A stretch of DNA of 64,000 nucleotides from Rhizophagus irregularis (GCF_026210795.1 NC_089452.1:1488001-1552000); one strand, 5' to 3'. Shown: positions 11,179-20,575, numbered from the stretch's first letter. Made by a program: numbers and translations. The notes: generated from the sequence alone by a model not told the origin.

Positions 11179-11681
11179 TGTTACCCCTAGTCACGTGTAG
11201 AGTTACAACTTACTGCGCCAGAAGATCATGTGGAAAATTAGGATCTACTGTGCCCAACTGTGCCAAGCCGACCTAGCCGCAGCCTACTTAGCCTATTATT
11301 TCTATTATATTTATTATATTAATTATATTTAATATAATCGATATAATTATTTTATTTATTATATTTAATTTATTAGTTATATTTATTATATTAGTTATAT
11401 TTCTTATATTTATTATATTTATTATATTTATTATATCTTTATATGTAGTAACTTTTATATAAATAACGTTGGTATTTTCCTTCATTATAGGTTTAGTTCC
11501 TATTAGTTATTATTCTTGTAATTATAAAGTTCTATAATAAAGTATAACCTTTTACACAATAAACGAACTCCCTATTTTTAAGCGTGTCTTGTTTGATTGG
11601 ATTTCAGTCATAGTTAAATGTACTTAATCTCCCTGACTGCAAATCATAGTTAATCTATTCAACGTACCGAATCGGTTAACA
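11179..11681 (+). repeat. 5' LTR (503 bp)
   Basis: It begins TGTTACCCCTAG and ends ATCGGTTAACA. It is identical to the 3' LTR except for three transitions (CAT/CGT, AAGC/AAGT, AATG/AACG contexts). An AT-rich ATTATATTTATT tract fills the middle, and ACACAATAAACGAAC contains a possible poly(A) signal. Confidence 0.93.
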
Positions 11682-11683
11682 AG

Positions 11684-11697
11684 TGGTGATTCCTGCC
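11684..11697 (+). other. Putative primer-binding site
   Basis: TGGTGATTCCTGCC lies two bases after the 5' LTR. The TGG start matches the CCA 3' end of a tRNA, and the position is standard for a minus-strand primer site. I cannot name the tRNA from memory. Confidence 0.6.
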
Positions 11698-11737
11698 AGG
11701 TAAAAGGCTATACTGTGAATTAACAATTGATTTCTTT

Positions 11738-11940
11738 TCTCAGACGAACTTGAGAATACTTGCAGACGTACTTGCAGACATAATTTCTTTTCTCAGACGA
11801 ACTTGAGAATACTTGCAGACGAACTTGCAGACGTAATTTCTTTTCTCAGACGAACTTGAGAATACTTGCAGACGCACTTGCAAACGAAATTTACTTTCTC
11901 AGACGTACTTGAGATATTAGCAGATGTACTTGCAACAATT
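11738..11940 (+). repeat. 53-bp leader tandem repeat, about four units
   Basis: CTCAGACGAACTTGAGAATA recurs with starts near 11741, 11794, 11847 and 11900, an exact 53-bp period. The last unit is diverged. It lies in the untranslated leader just before gag. Within each unit, ACTTGCAGACG repeats again. Confidence 0.85.
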
Positions 11941-11956
11941 TGAATTTTGAAATTGA

Positions 11957-14900
11957 ATGCCCTTTTACAATTTATTTAAAGCAGAATTAAAGTCACATCA
12001 AAGAAAACATCGTAGAGGAAGAGCGATCAACCAAAAAGAAGTTTACTGTATTCAGTGTTACCCAACAGATTCTATTCCAGCTGACAATATCCCTGACGGA
12101 TTTGAGAAATTTTGGCTTTGGATTTCTATTCAGTATACAGCAAAACAATATACTGGAGCAACAGTAGCCGCTTTTAAAGTATTAAAAACTGAATTTTTTA
12201 TAACTACACAACTTAATACACTTGTCGGTATAACTACTAAGATTTTACAAAGTATAAAGTTTCGACAAATAAATACCCCTTTATTAGAATTATCCTTTTA
12301 TTTACATAAATTATTTGAATTAACAAACGGATTCAAGAGCTTACCAACCAATACTCAAGTAACCAACGCATACCAAATTTTTCATAATATACCAGTTAAT
12401 AATAACGCCAATATGAATGAAGGTCAAATGAGAGATCTTATGAAGTTAGTCTGGGGAGCTGACCCAACTGATACTAATAACCCCAGAAATGTTGGAAACC
12501 TTTTGGAAAATACTTTGAATCACAATACAAATGCTATTACTACTGCTTTACAAAATAATCTTACTGCCATTAATGCTCTTACAACTGCCAACCAAAATCG
12601 TACCACATCTAAAGTTGTAGATGTTCCCTTTTTCTATGGACGTGATGATGAGGATCCATACGAATGGTGTCGACTCTTTGAAGCTGCCTTTGATGCTAAT
12701 GGATGGCCAGATAATCGAAAAATTGCTTTAGCCGCTGGATTTCTTAAGGAAGCTGCCCGAGATTGGTACGAAGAAGATAGAGGATATATCAACCAATGGC
12801 ACATAGATAACAATGCAGATAACTTTGACACCCGACTTATAAACTACTTTGCAACTGCTGCTCGAAGGAATCAGTGGACCAGAGAATTGCAAAATATTAA
12901 ACAAGGAGACAATGAATCTGTAGAAAACTATTCTCGACGTTTTAAGAAGCTGTTAAATAAAGCTACACAAGGAGAAGCTTTAGCCGCAAGATACCAAATT
13001 AACTACTATATTAATGGTCTCAAGTCCTTCTTAGTTGGACAGGTAGTAATTGGAAATACTGATACTTTGGAAGCAACTATTACCCGAGCTAAGTTAGTAG
13101 AATTAGGTGTAAATACTACTCTTCTAACTACAGCACCAGTAACTACTAGTACTACAGAACCTATTCCAACTGCTACTACTACTACTGTTAAACCAACTCC
13201 ACAAGTAGATGAAATGGAAGCATTAACCAAACAAATGCAACAACTCGCTCTTAATTATGCAAATCTTTCATCAGTTTTAATGGTTCAACAAAGCACTCCT
13301 CGAAATACTAGACCGAGGCCTAATAATAATAACAATCAAAATCGTCAAAATGGCCAAGCTCCTACTCAGAATTCCTTCAATCCAAATATCACTTGCTTTA
13401 GATGTGAAAATATAGGACATATTTCCAGAAACTGCCAAATGGGAAGAAATACCAATAATGTAAATATTAATGGTAATAATAATAATAATAATCACCCTCG
13501 CCAAAGAGCATCAGTTACACCTATTAATTATGCAGATGATGAAGCAGAAATTTACTATGATGAATATGAGGATGAATATGAGGAAGAATGGGAGGAAGAA
13601 GATGAATATGAAGCATATGTTACAACTCGTTCTAGATCTGTTCCATATGAGATATCCTCTCCTAGAGGAAAAAGAACAAGATTTTCAGAATCTCGAAAGG
13701 AAGACCAATTACGTACCCAACCTATTCCTCCAGTAACCCCCTCTACACCCATGGATATGGATGCTACAGCAGAACCTTCTACAAAAAGAAAAGTAAGAAC
13801 CAAAATGGTCCCTGCACCTATTGAAAATGTCAATGAATTTGATATAGCTAAATATATTAGTGACCTTCCTTGTGGTCTATCTATCGGTCAAGCAACAGCC
13901 CAACTTCCTGTTTACAGGAAAGGATTAATTCAAAGTATGAGGAGAAAGCGTGAAAAGATTGATAACAATAATTATATTGGAGAAAGTTACTATGGAGACT
14001 CCAACTCAGAAGAAGAAACTCCCACTACCGCTGCTAAATGTGAATTTCATATTAACCAACAACCAGTTATTGCAGTAATTGATAGTGGAGCTGCAGTTAG
14101 TATTATGACAACTGCCATGATGAAAACTTTGAAATTAACTATCGATGGACCTTCAGAATATGTAATTAAAACTGCCAATGGAACTAGAGTTAGATCATTG
14201 GGAGAAATCCAAAATTTACCCCTAAAAGTCAGAAATTTAATTATTAAAACCAATGTTCAAATTATAGAATCAAGCGATAGTGTTTTCATCCTAGGAAATA
14301 ACTGGATGAGAAAGGTAAATGCTGCTCTTGACTGGGACAAGAAGACCCTAACTATCAGATACAATGGACGATCCACAACAGTCCCTGTGATTTTTACTCT
14401 CCCAAAACCTATTAAAATGAAGCAATCATTTGAGTATGATGACGAAGAGGAATATGAGTCTGAAGAGTTAGAAGAAGCTCAAATCTATATGTCTGATTTT
14501 TCTGGTTATTCAACAGAAGAATCCCTTGAATTTAACCCTTGGGAAAATGAAGTATCTCCTACCCACCAAAATAATGAAGATGAAGAATTGGAAGAATCAA
14601 ATCCTGCCATTTATTTGGCTCAAGCAGAAGTATATAGTGAAGAAAAAGTCAATCCCGACTTACATTTAGGACCACTAGACTACCACCAACAAAACCAATT
14701 TCAACAACTCTTGAGTGACTATGCAGATATTTGTGCTAAAAGCCAAACGGAAATTGGAAAAACAAATGTAATTAAGCACAAAATTATTACAAAAGATGCT
14801 ACTCCTATCTCTCAACCACCCTACAGATGTAATCCTAAATATAGAGAGTTTCTACAAGGAGAAATCACAAGAATGGAAAGTCAAGGACTTATAAGAAAAT

Positions 14901-16954
14901 CAGCTAGCCCTTGGGCTTCACCTGTAGTAATTGTTGATAAAAAAGGAGGAGAAAAACGTTTATGCATAGATTATCGCAAATTGAATGCTGTTACCAAAGC
15001 AGACGCCTATCCATTGCCTCGAATTGATGATATGCTCAAATCTTTTAGTAATGCAACATGGTTTACCACATTAGATTTAGCCAGTGGTTATTGGCAAGTA
15101 GCCATGGATCCAGTAGATGTTGAAAAGACTGCCTTTATCACTTCATTTGGACTATATGAATTTTTAGTTATGCTCTTTGGTTTAGCTTATGCGCCTGGAA
15201 CTTTTCAACGACTAATGAATAGAATACTTCAAGAGTATCTAGGAAAGTTTGTGGCAGTATACTTAGATGATGTAATCATTTACTCAAAGGGAACCTTGGA
15301 GCAACACTTGGATCACCTTAGACAAGTATTTGAAACTCTTAGACGAGCAAATTTGAAAATTAAACTTAAGAAATGTTACTTCTGTCTTGGAAATATTCAT
15401 TTCCTAGGACATGTAGTTGGACGAGAAGGTATCCGACCTGACCCAGAAAAAATTGAGAAAATTAGAACTTTTCCAGTCCCAACAAACTTAACGCAACTTC
15501 GCTCAGCATTAGGCTTATTCTCCTACTATCGAAAGTTCATCAAAGATTTCTCAAAAATAGCCAAACCAATGTTATTACTTTTAAAGAAGGAAACCCCTTT
15601 TCATTGGACTGAGAAACAGCAAACTGCATTTGATTATTTGAAGGAAAGATTAATTAAATCCCCAATCTTAACATACCCTGACTTTGAACAACCCTTCATT
15701 ATTCATACAGACGCATCTGGTACTGGACTTGGTGCTGTGTTATCACAAATAAGAGAGGATGGAAAAGAACATGTAGTCGCTTATGCCAGCAGATCTTTGA
15801 ATAAGGCTGAGTGTAATTACCCTATAACTGACCAGGAATGTCTTGCGATAGTGTGGGCTATCAAACATTTCCAACACTACTTAGGATTAAAACCTTTCAC
15901 AATTGTTACTGACCATTCTGCTCTAAAATGGTTAAAGACATCCAAAATCCCAAAAGGTCGCCGTGCGAGATGGGTCATGGACCTTCAACAGTATGACTTT
16001 AATATTAAGCATCGAGCGGGAAAAGCAAACGCAAATGCAGATGCATTATCTAGAATGTTTGAAGAAGATAGCCAAACTCATAGTTGTTTCATGATTTCTA
16101 TCGAAAAAGAAGGACAAACTAATGTAAATGAAAGTTCTACTCCAGTACATGAAGAGTATGATGCAGATTCAGAAGATGATTATACTGATAGACCTGCTCA
16201 AAGAGCTATCGATTTGTTAAATCGTTGTGATAATCTAATATATGATATGCAAAGCTACATTGAAGAACGATCTGAAAATAACTCTCCTATTAATATTGTT
16301 TCAGGAATTCGATATGATTTTGACAACCCCAATGGACCTCATCCAGAAGATTGTATTTGTAAAGTTTGTCAACCTCCTCCAGCCCGTTCACCATCACCAT
16401 ATAGTTGCTGCAATGAGATTATTTGTCAGTATAATGAAGATAACTATTCAATTAATACAGAAGAATATAATAATTCGTGGGAAAGACAAATTAATGGAGA
16501 AGCATTCTCTGATTATTCAGAAGAAAATCAGATCAATATTGAAGAACACATCGCCTGGACCATGTGTGGTATGGACCGTCAAGCGATAGAGAGTATGTAT
16601 TTGGAAAATATTAAAATTAAACAAGTAATCGCCGGTCAACCAATCAATCATGGTGGAAGTCGTTGTACCATGGAATGTGATACAGAAAATCATCACGTGC
16701 ATACATATTGTACGATGTGCAAGAAGAATTTATTTTATGGAACTACTATACATAATTGTATCATTGGATTCACTTTAGGAAAAATTAGGCCAGATATGAA
16801 TCCCAAATTCCTTATTAATAATCAATGGTGGAAAGAACCTCAAGCAGTACAACTGGAAAATAATATCAATTATCTTAAATATATCGAACGATTAATGAAT
16901 GATTTACCAGTTTACAAAGTATCTTTGGAACCTTTCATTGCCAATTTGGACTAA
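11957..16954 (+). CDS. Gag-protease-reverse transcriptase-RNase H polyprotein
   Basis: One 1665-aa frame. Capsid-like region at about 190-400, with a Pro/Thr-rich linker after it. CCHC knuckle CFRCENIGHISRNC at ~479-492, followed by an acidic tract. Retropepsin with IDSGAAVSIM at ~706 and FILGNNWM. Reverse transcriptase from ~930 to 1230, with the catalytic YLDDVIIYS at ~1101. RNase H at ~1235-1360, with HTDASGTGLGAVLSQ and TDHSALKWLK. The chain then runs on for about 290 residues with no integrase. That tail is acidic with two Cys/His clusters (CICKVC ~1464; CTMEC...HHVHTYCTMC ~1569-1585) and is unusual for gypsy pol. The frame is intact, so protease, RT and RNase H could be active. Confidence 0.93.
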   Translation: MPFYNLFKAELKSHQRKHRRGRAINQKEVYCIQCYPTDSIPADNIPDGFEKFWLWISIQYTAKQYTGATVAAFKVLKTEFFITTQLNTLVGITTKILQSIKFRQINTPLLELSFYLHKLFELTNGFKSLPTNTQVTNAYQIFHNIPVNNNANMNEGQMRDLMKLVWGADPTDTNNPRNVGNLLENTLNHNTNAITTALQNNLTAINALTTANQNRTTSKVVDVPFFYGRDDEDPYEWCRLFEAAFDANGWPDNRKIALAAGFLKEAARDWYEEDRGYINQWHIDNNADNFDTRLINYFATAARRNQWTRELQNIKQGDNESVENYSRRFKKLLNKATQGEALAARYQINYYINGLKSFLVGQVVIGNTDTLEATITRAKLVELGVNTTLLTTAPVTTSTTEPIPTATTTTVKPTPQVDEMEALTKQMQQLALNYANLSSVLMVQQSTPRNTRPRPNNNNNQNRQNGQAPTQNSFNPNITCFRCENIGHISRNCQMGRNTNNVNINGNNNNNNHPRQRASVTPINYADDEAEIYYDEYEDEYEEEWEEEDEYEAYVTTRSRSVPYEISSPRGKRTRFSESRKEDQLRTQPIPPVTPSTPMDMDATAEPSTKRKVRTKMVPAPIENVNEFDIAKYISDLPCGLSIGQATAQLPVYRKGLIQSMRRKREKIDNNNYIGESYYGDSNSEEETPTTAAKCEFHINQQPVIAVIDSGAAVSIMTTAMMKTLKLTIDGPSEYVIKTANGTRVRSLGEIQNLPLKVRNLIIKTNVQIIESSDSVFILGNNWMRKVNAALDWDKKTLTIRYNGRSTTVPVIFTLPKPIKMKQSFEYDDEEEYESEELEEAQIYMSDFSGYSTEESLEFNPWENEVSPTHQNNEDEELEESNPAIYLAQAEVYSEEKVNPDLHLGPLDYHQQNQFQQLLSDYADICAKSQTEIGKTNVIKHKIITKDATPISQPPYRCNPKYREFLQGEITRMESQGLIRKSASPWASPVVIVDKKGGEKRLCIDYRKLNAVTKADAYPLPRIDDMLKSFSNATWFTTLDLASGYWQVAMDPVDVEKTAFITSFGLYEFLVMLFGLAYAPGTFQRLMNRILQEYLGKFVAVYLDDVIIYSKGTLEQHLDHLRQVFETLRRANLKIKLKKCYFCLGNIHFLGHVVGREGIRPDPEKIEKIRTFPVPTNLTQLRSALGLFSYYRKFIKDFSKIAKPMLLLLKKETPFHWTEKQQTAFDYLKERLIKSPILTYPDFEQPFIIHTDASGTGLGAVLSQIREDGKEHVVAYASRSLNKAECNYPITDQECLAIVWAIKHFQHYLGLKPFTIVTDHSALKWLKTSKIPKGRRARWVMDLQQYDFNIKHRAGKANANADALSRMFEEDSQTHSCFMISIEKEGQTNVNESSTPVHEEYDADSEDDYTDRPAQRAIDLLNRCDNLIYDMQSYIEERSENNSPINIVSGIRYDFDNPNGPHPEDCICKVCQPPPARSPSPYSCCNEIICQYNEDNYSINTEEYNNSWERQINGEAFSDYSEENQINIEEHIAWTMCGMDRQAIESMYLENIKIKQVIAGQPINHGGSRCTMECDTENHHVHTYCTMCKKNLFYGTTIHNCIIGFTLGKIRPDMNPKFLINNQWWKEPQAVQLENNINYLKYIERLMNDLPVYKVSLEPFIANLD

Positions 16955-17052
16955 AAGTCCACCTCTTTTACATATTATAATTGACAAAGTATCAAAGGGT
17001 GAAAGCGAAAGTGTCCGCATCATGACGAGACAGCCTAAATTTTTTTAAAAAA

Positions 17053-17523
17053 ATGGATATCGAACATTACAATAACATATATAATTATTTAAAATATAAT
17101 CAACTCCCTTCTACATTAAATAACCAACAACAACAACAAATTCAAAAACAATCAGTATATTTTATTATCAAAAATAATTTCATTTATAAAAAAGATAAAA
17201 AGAAACAAAATAATTTATTACGAGTAATCAGAAGACATGAATTGGAACCAGTTCTTTTTATGTTCCACAATGATCCTACTGCTGCGCATTTTTCAGTTGA
17301 CACAATGTTTGACAAAATTCAATCAAGATATTATTGGCCACAAATGTACAATGACATCAGATCTTATGTCATGTCATGTGACTCTTGCCAACGAAGAGGA
17401 AAACAAAAGACAAAGTTACCTTTACATCCTATTCCAGTAGAAAGTCCTTTTCATCAAATAGGAATAGATTTTGTAGGACCTTTACCTATAACTACTAATG
17501 GAAACAACAGACGATCAAAATAA
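17053..17523 (+). pseudogene. Integrase ORF, truncated after the zinc finger
   Basis: A separate frame begins 98 nt after the polyprotein stop. It has the usual pre-integrase segment (PSTLNNQQQQ, NNFIYKK), then the HHCC finger (HNDPTAAH...CDSCQRRG) and the first strand of the catalytic core (GIDFVGPLP). After NGNN the reading is replaced by unrelated sequence and a stop. The first core Asp is present but the second Asp and the Glu of the DDE triad are gone. Whether this frame was joined to the long ORF by frameshift or splicing, or was always separate, cannot be decided here. Confidence 0.85.
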
Positions 17524-17669
17524 ATTTGCGACTCAATGCCCCAGAAAAATTTATTAAAAAGATGAAAAATTTTAGAAATTTTATTGTGAAAAACTTAATG
17601 AAAAATTTATTACAAAAATTATTAGAAAATTATAGGGAAAATCAGAAAGAAGAAATTTTTTTTTTTTAT
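17524..17669. other. Junction sequence between integrase remnant and antisense gene
   Basis: A-rich sequence with a small lysine/asparagine-rich open frame and no family resemblance. It marks the right side of the integrase deletion, at about 17,510. Confidence 0.5.
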
Positions 17670-18366
17670 TTAATCAACTTCTTCATAACTAGGATTAGAA
17701 GTAGAACCGTTTGACAAAATTATATTACATTCCTCAAAAAGCATTTGCTTTGCTTCTTCAAATGCTGCTTCAGCACGACCTCTACTACTCTGCAAGCCTA
17801 TATTATGTGAAATTAATTGACAAACGCCTTCTTCCAGACCTTCTATTGTTCGCTGCTGGTCGATAATTAATTTTTGGGCCTCCCATAATTTTCGCTGCTC
17901 CCCAGCCCAGATTTTATTTTGGAATTCTGTCTCGAGATTCTTATGGGTCCCCATTTCCAGCAAATTTTCAAATTTCTCTTGAAGATCTTCTTTTTCTTCC
18001 TTAGCTTTCGTAAGGTCCTCTATTAGAAATAAAAATGGAGATTTATGGTCACTCCAAGTTAGTTAAAAACTAAGTGAATAAGGTCGATAGTACAAAAAAG
18101 TTTTACAGGTAGAGGCCTTTCAAGACTTAAATATCCTAGAAGTACAAGTACCCCGTCTACAAGCTGCGCAAAATCAACCTTTTAAGAACCGGATATAAGG
18201 TCAAAACCCTGTCTACAGGCAATCATACCGTTCAAGAGACATCTTAAGAACCTTGCATACAATACCCACCTTCAAGTTGACGAACTTTCATTTTACGTGC
18301 TTCTTTAAGTCTTTGAAATCTTGCTCGAGATTTCTGACGTGAGGTATTAGATCGATGACAGGTCAT
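17670..18366 (-). CDS. Antisense bZIP-like protein inside the LTR element (2 exons)
   Basis: Exon 1 is 18366-18270 and exon 2 is 18019-17670. The 250-nt intron has donor GTGGGT and acceptor TTTCTAATAG and joins in phase 1 to give 148 aa without a stop. The N-terminus is strongly basic (SRQKSRARFQRLKEARKMK) and runs straight into a coiled coil with Leu/Ala at heptad positions 31, 38, 45 and 52 (QLEEDLTKAKEEKEDLQ). SRAR.QR.K resembles the DNA-binding half of bZIP factors. In the register set by the zipper, the usual invariant Asn is Ser13 and the usual Arg is Lys21, so I call it bZIP-like only. A second coiled coil follows. It is read against gag-pol, starting 500 bp from the divergent sense ORF at 18867. 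The correctly phased intron argues it is used as a gene. Confidence 0.65.
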
Positions 18367-18866
18367 GATAGATAGATTGGTAGATAGATAGATAGGTAGA
18401 CAAAGAAAATTTTGGAAAAATTTTGGGATAATATAAAGATTTTACAAGAAGATAAGAAAAAGAGAAAGGGGAAAAATTTAGACCTTATATAAGAAATAGG
18501 CACGATGCGAAAACACGTTAAGATCAGGCACAACAAAAATATCACGAAAAATCATGACGCGAAAAATTATGAAAATGTGGACGCGTAAGACGCGCAAAAA
18601 TCACTTTTGAAAATATTTCTGGAAAGTTCTAGAGAAAAATGTGAAGATATTTTTAGAACAAGGAAAAATAATCTTAAAATAGAAAAACACGGTTAAATAA
18701 TTTAAGCGCTAAAAATAACTGATAGATGTGGTGAAACATGATGAGTAATACAAAAATCTCATCAGAAATAAACAAAAATCTAATCAGCAAAACGATCTAC
18801 AGAAATTTAAAACATATATATAGATGTGGATAAGTTGACAAAAGAGTTTAAACCGCTTGAAGAAAA
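18367..18866. promoter_or_regulatory. Divergent intergenic region with GATA microsatellite
   Basis: 500 bp separate the start codons of the antisense bZIP-like gene and the sense 137-aa ORF. Next to the antisense start is a GATAGATAGATT-type microsatellite. CATATATATAG lies about 45 bp before the sense ATG and may serve as a TATA element. A shared, bidirectional promoter is inferred from the layout only. Confidence 0.45.
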
Positions 18867-19280
18867 ATGGATTTTTCAGAAATATTAGAAGATATTCAAC
18901 AAATTACTTCAGAAGAAATTAATTTTCCACCGCTGCCCTACATGGAAGAAGAAGATTTCCAAGTTAAATTTTCTGCAACTCTAAGAAGTGTAATGAAGTC
19001 AATACGACTAAAGGACACACAATTGGCGATGATTAACTCCTTCTATTTAGGACAACTCCTAGACCAACTACCAACTCCTAGCGAACGATTGAAATACAAG
19101 CATAAAATGTCATTACATTATGCAACAATTGTAGAAAAGACTTTTGATATTTTTGAGTTTTTTCCGGAACAAATCTTAAGGACGAAGAAACTAGACGTCC
19201 AGGTTATTAGGAAAATTACCAGACCTCAGATAAGGAAACTTAGAAATAATTTATTGATTTTCGCAGGAGCTGCAAATTAA
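18867..19280 (+). CDS. 137-aa ORF at the 3' end of the LTR element, unknown function
   Basis: A complete frame from ATG (GAAAAATGG context) to a TAA that overlaps the polypurine tract. The product is mostly helical. It has an acidic N-terminus (DFSEILEDIQQ), a middle with SFYLGQLLDQLP and LHYATIVEKTFDIFEFFPEQ, and a basic C-terminal part (RKITRPQIRKLRNNL) ending FAGAAN. There is no signal peptide, membrane segment or known catalytic motif. It occupies the place where retroviruses and some gypsy elements keep env, but nothing about it is envelope-like. I do not recognise the family. The intact frame in an element with nearly identical LTRs suggests it is or was expressed. Confidence 0.65.
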   Translation: MDFSEILEDIQQITSEEINFPPLPYMEEEDFQVKFSATLRSVMKSIRLKDTQLAMINSFYLGQLLDQLPTPSERLKYKHKMSLHYATIVEKTFDIFEFFPEQILRTKKLDVQVIRKITRPQIRKLRNNLLIFAGAAN

Positions 19281-19291
19281 GAGGAGGAACC
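19279..19291 (+). other. Polypurine tract
   Basis: AAGAGGAGGAA directly precedes CC and the 3' LTR, the normal site for plus-strand priming. It overlaps the stop codon of the 137-aa ORF. Confidence 0.75.
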
Positions 19292-19794
19292 TGTTACCCC
19301 TAGTCACGTGTAGAGTTACAACTTACTGCGCCAGAAGATCATGTGGAAAATTAGGATCTACTGTGCCCAACTGTGCCAAGCCGACCTAGCCGCAGCCTAC
19401 TTAGCCTATTATTTCTATTATATTTATTATATTAATTATATTTAATATAATCGATATAATTATTTTATTTATTATATTTAATTTATTAGTTATATTTATT
19501 ATATTAGTTATATTTCTTATATTTATTATATTTATTATATTTATTATATCTTTATATGTAGTAACTTTTATATAAATAACGTTGGTATTTTCCTTCGTTA
19601 TAGGTTTAGTTCCTATTAGTTATTATTCTTGTAATTATAAAGTTCTATAATAAAGTATAACCTTTTACACAATAAACGAACTCCCTATTTTTAAGTGTGT
19701 CTTGTTTGATTGGATTTCAGTCATAGTTAAACGTACTTAATCTCCCTGACTGCAAATCATAGTTAATCTATTCAACGTACCGAATCGGTTAACA
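19292..19794 (+). repeat. 3' LTR (503 bp)
   Basis: Same length and sequence as 11179-11681 apart from three transitions. It is followed by CCGG, which also precedes the 5' LTR. Confidence 0.93.
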
Positions 19795-19853
19795 CCGGTT
19801 AACCGTCTTAACCGGTTAATTAACCGGTTAACATTAACCGGTTCCAATCCCTA

Positions 19854-20408
19854 CTCATAGCAGCATTAAAAGCAGCAACAGCTAGTGGACGAGCCATCTC
19901 ATTGACAGCTCTAAGCTTTTGGTAATAAGAGTCTGGCGGCTCTTGTCCATCATAAAATGGTAACTGTGCAAGACCTGGTGATATAGTATGCATGACATCT
20001 TGTATTGTAGCCATGTTTGGAGGATTGTTTTGTAACGCTAATATTTGTTGTTGTAAATTTAAAATATTTTGGGCCTATGCTTGTACCTGGGTTTGTGAAA
20101 TCCTATATTGTCTTTGCCAGTTTTATGCCTGGCGTATACAACCTGCATGCCTTCTTCTCCAACGTTCTGTATCAGCATTATAGCGTAACATCAGCCTGTG
20201 TGCATTCCTTTTATGCTCAGCTATCTGATTCTGTTGGTTTGCTATCTGATTCTGTTGATTTATCAGCTGATTCTGTTGGTTTGCCAGTTGTGCATCTTTG
20301 CGTCTATTTAGAAAACGTATACCTAGATTGGCTATTTGTATTCCTGCAATACGTGCTTAATTCTGTTGTGCAATAGTTTCCCAGTGTCTTTGATCGATTA
20401 AAATCATT
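19854..20408 (-). pseudogene. Gag-protease retroelement gene, 5' part
   Basis: From the ATG at 20408 a single minus-strand frame runs into the hAT MITE insertion. It has a glutamine/asparagine-rich repeat (QLINQQNQIANQQNQIA), a basic helical part and PFYDGQEPPDSYY, a capsid-like start. Three stops occur in the frame (TAA, TAA, TAG). Each sits where a CAA/CAG glutamine codon would fit the local Q-rich text, so each is explained by one C-to-T change. The frame ends AAM at the duplication and continues at 10828 as RCNVMKNKMSG. Confidence 0.8.
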
Positions 20409-20419
20409 AAATTTTGGTG

Positions 20420-20575
20420 AAAAATAGAGATGATTGACATTTATGCTATGAATTTACCGATCAAGTCACTTTAACCATAATAATAGAGAACAAAAATCTA
20501 TAGTCAGGCGCAAATGGCAAATGGCAAATGCAATGCACTACACAATTCAAAATTAATTATACAGAAGGTATATAG
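20420..20575 (+). repeat. Dispersed repeat, second copy of 3040-3185
   Basis: It shares TTTAACCATAATAATA and ACACAATTCAAAATTAATTATACAG-like blocks with 3040-3185, in the same order. It lies upstream of the Helitron Rep relic and is probably its 5' non-coding region. Confidence 0.5.

Larger units (their letters stand above)
11179..19794 (+). mobile_element. LTR retrotransposon (Ty3/gypsy type) with two extra genes
   Basis: It is 8.6 kb long with two 503-bp LTRs (TG...CA) that differ at 3 positions, all transitions. A 4-bp CCGG duplication flanks it, placing the insertion inside the hAT MITE. Internal order: primer-binding site, 53-bp leader repeats, gag-protease-RT-RNase H ORF, truncated integrase ORF, antisense spliced bZIP-like gene, sense 137-aa ORF, polypurine tract, 3' LTR. 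The RT/RNase H text and the HHCC integrase finger identify Ty3/gypsy. It cannot integrate on its own because the catalytic integrase core is missing, yet the near-identical LTRs say it moved recently, presumably helped in trans. Confidence 0.92.
10829..19853. mobile_element. hAT-type MITE (~405 bp), itself split by an LTR retrotransposon
   Basis: The element starts TAGGGATTGGAACCG at 10829 and ends with the reverse complement CGGTTCCAATCCCTA at 19853. It is flanked by the 8-bp duplication CTCATAGC at 10821-10828 and 19854-19861. The 8-bp duplication and TA(G)GG-type end indicate the hAT superfamily. Both subterminal regions carry repeated AACCGGTTAA motifs. Without the inserted LTR element it has about 350 + 59 bp and no coding capacity. 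It interrupts the minus-strand gag-pro gene. Confidence 0.9.

Noticed and set aside
13006-13833. Minus-strand ORFs over gag (poly-Ser, poly-Ile)
   Set aside because: Shadows of the Asn-rich and acidic coding sequence of the sense polyprotein.
18867-19280. Idea that the 137-aa ORF is an env gene
   Set aside because: No signal peptide, membrane segment or Cys pattern; only its position resembles env.
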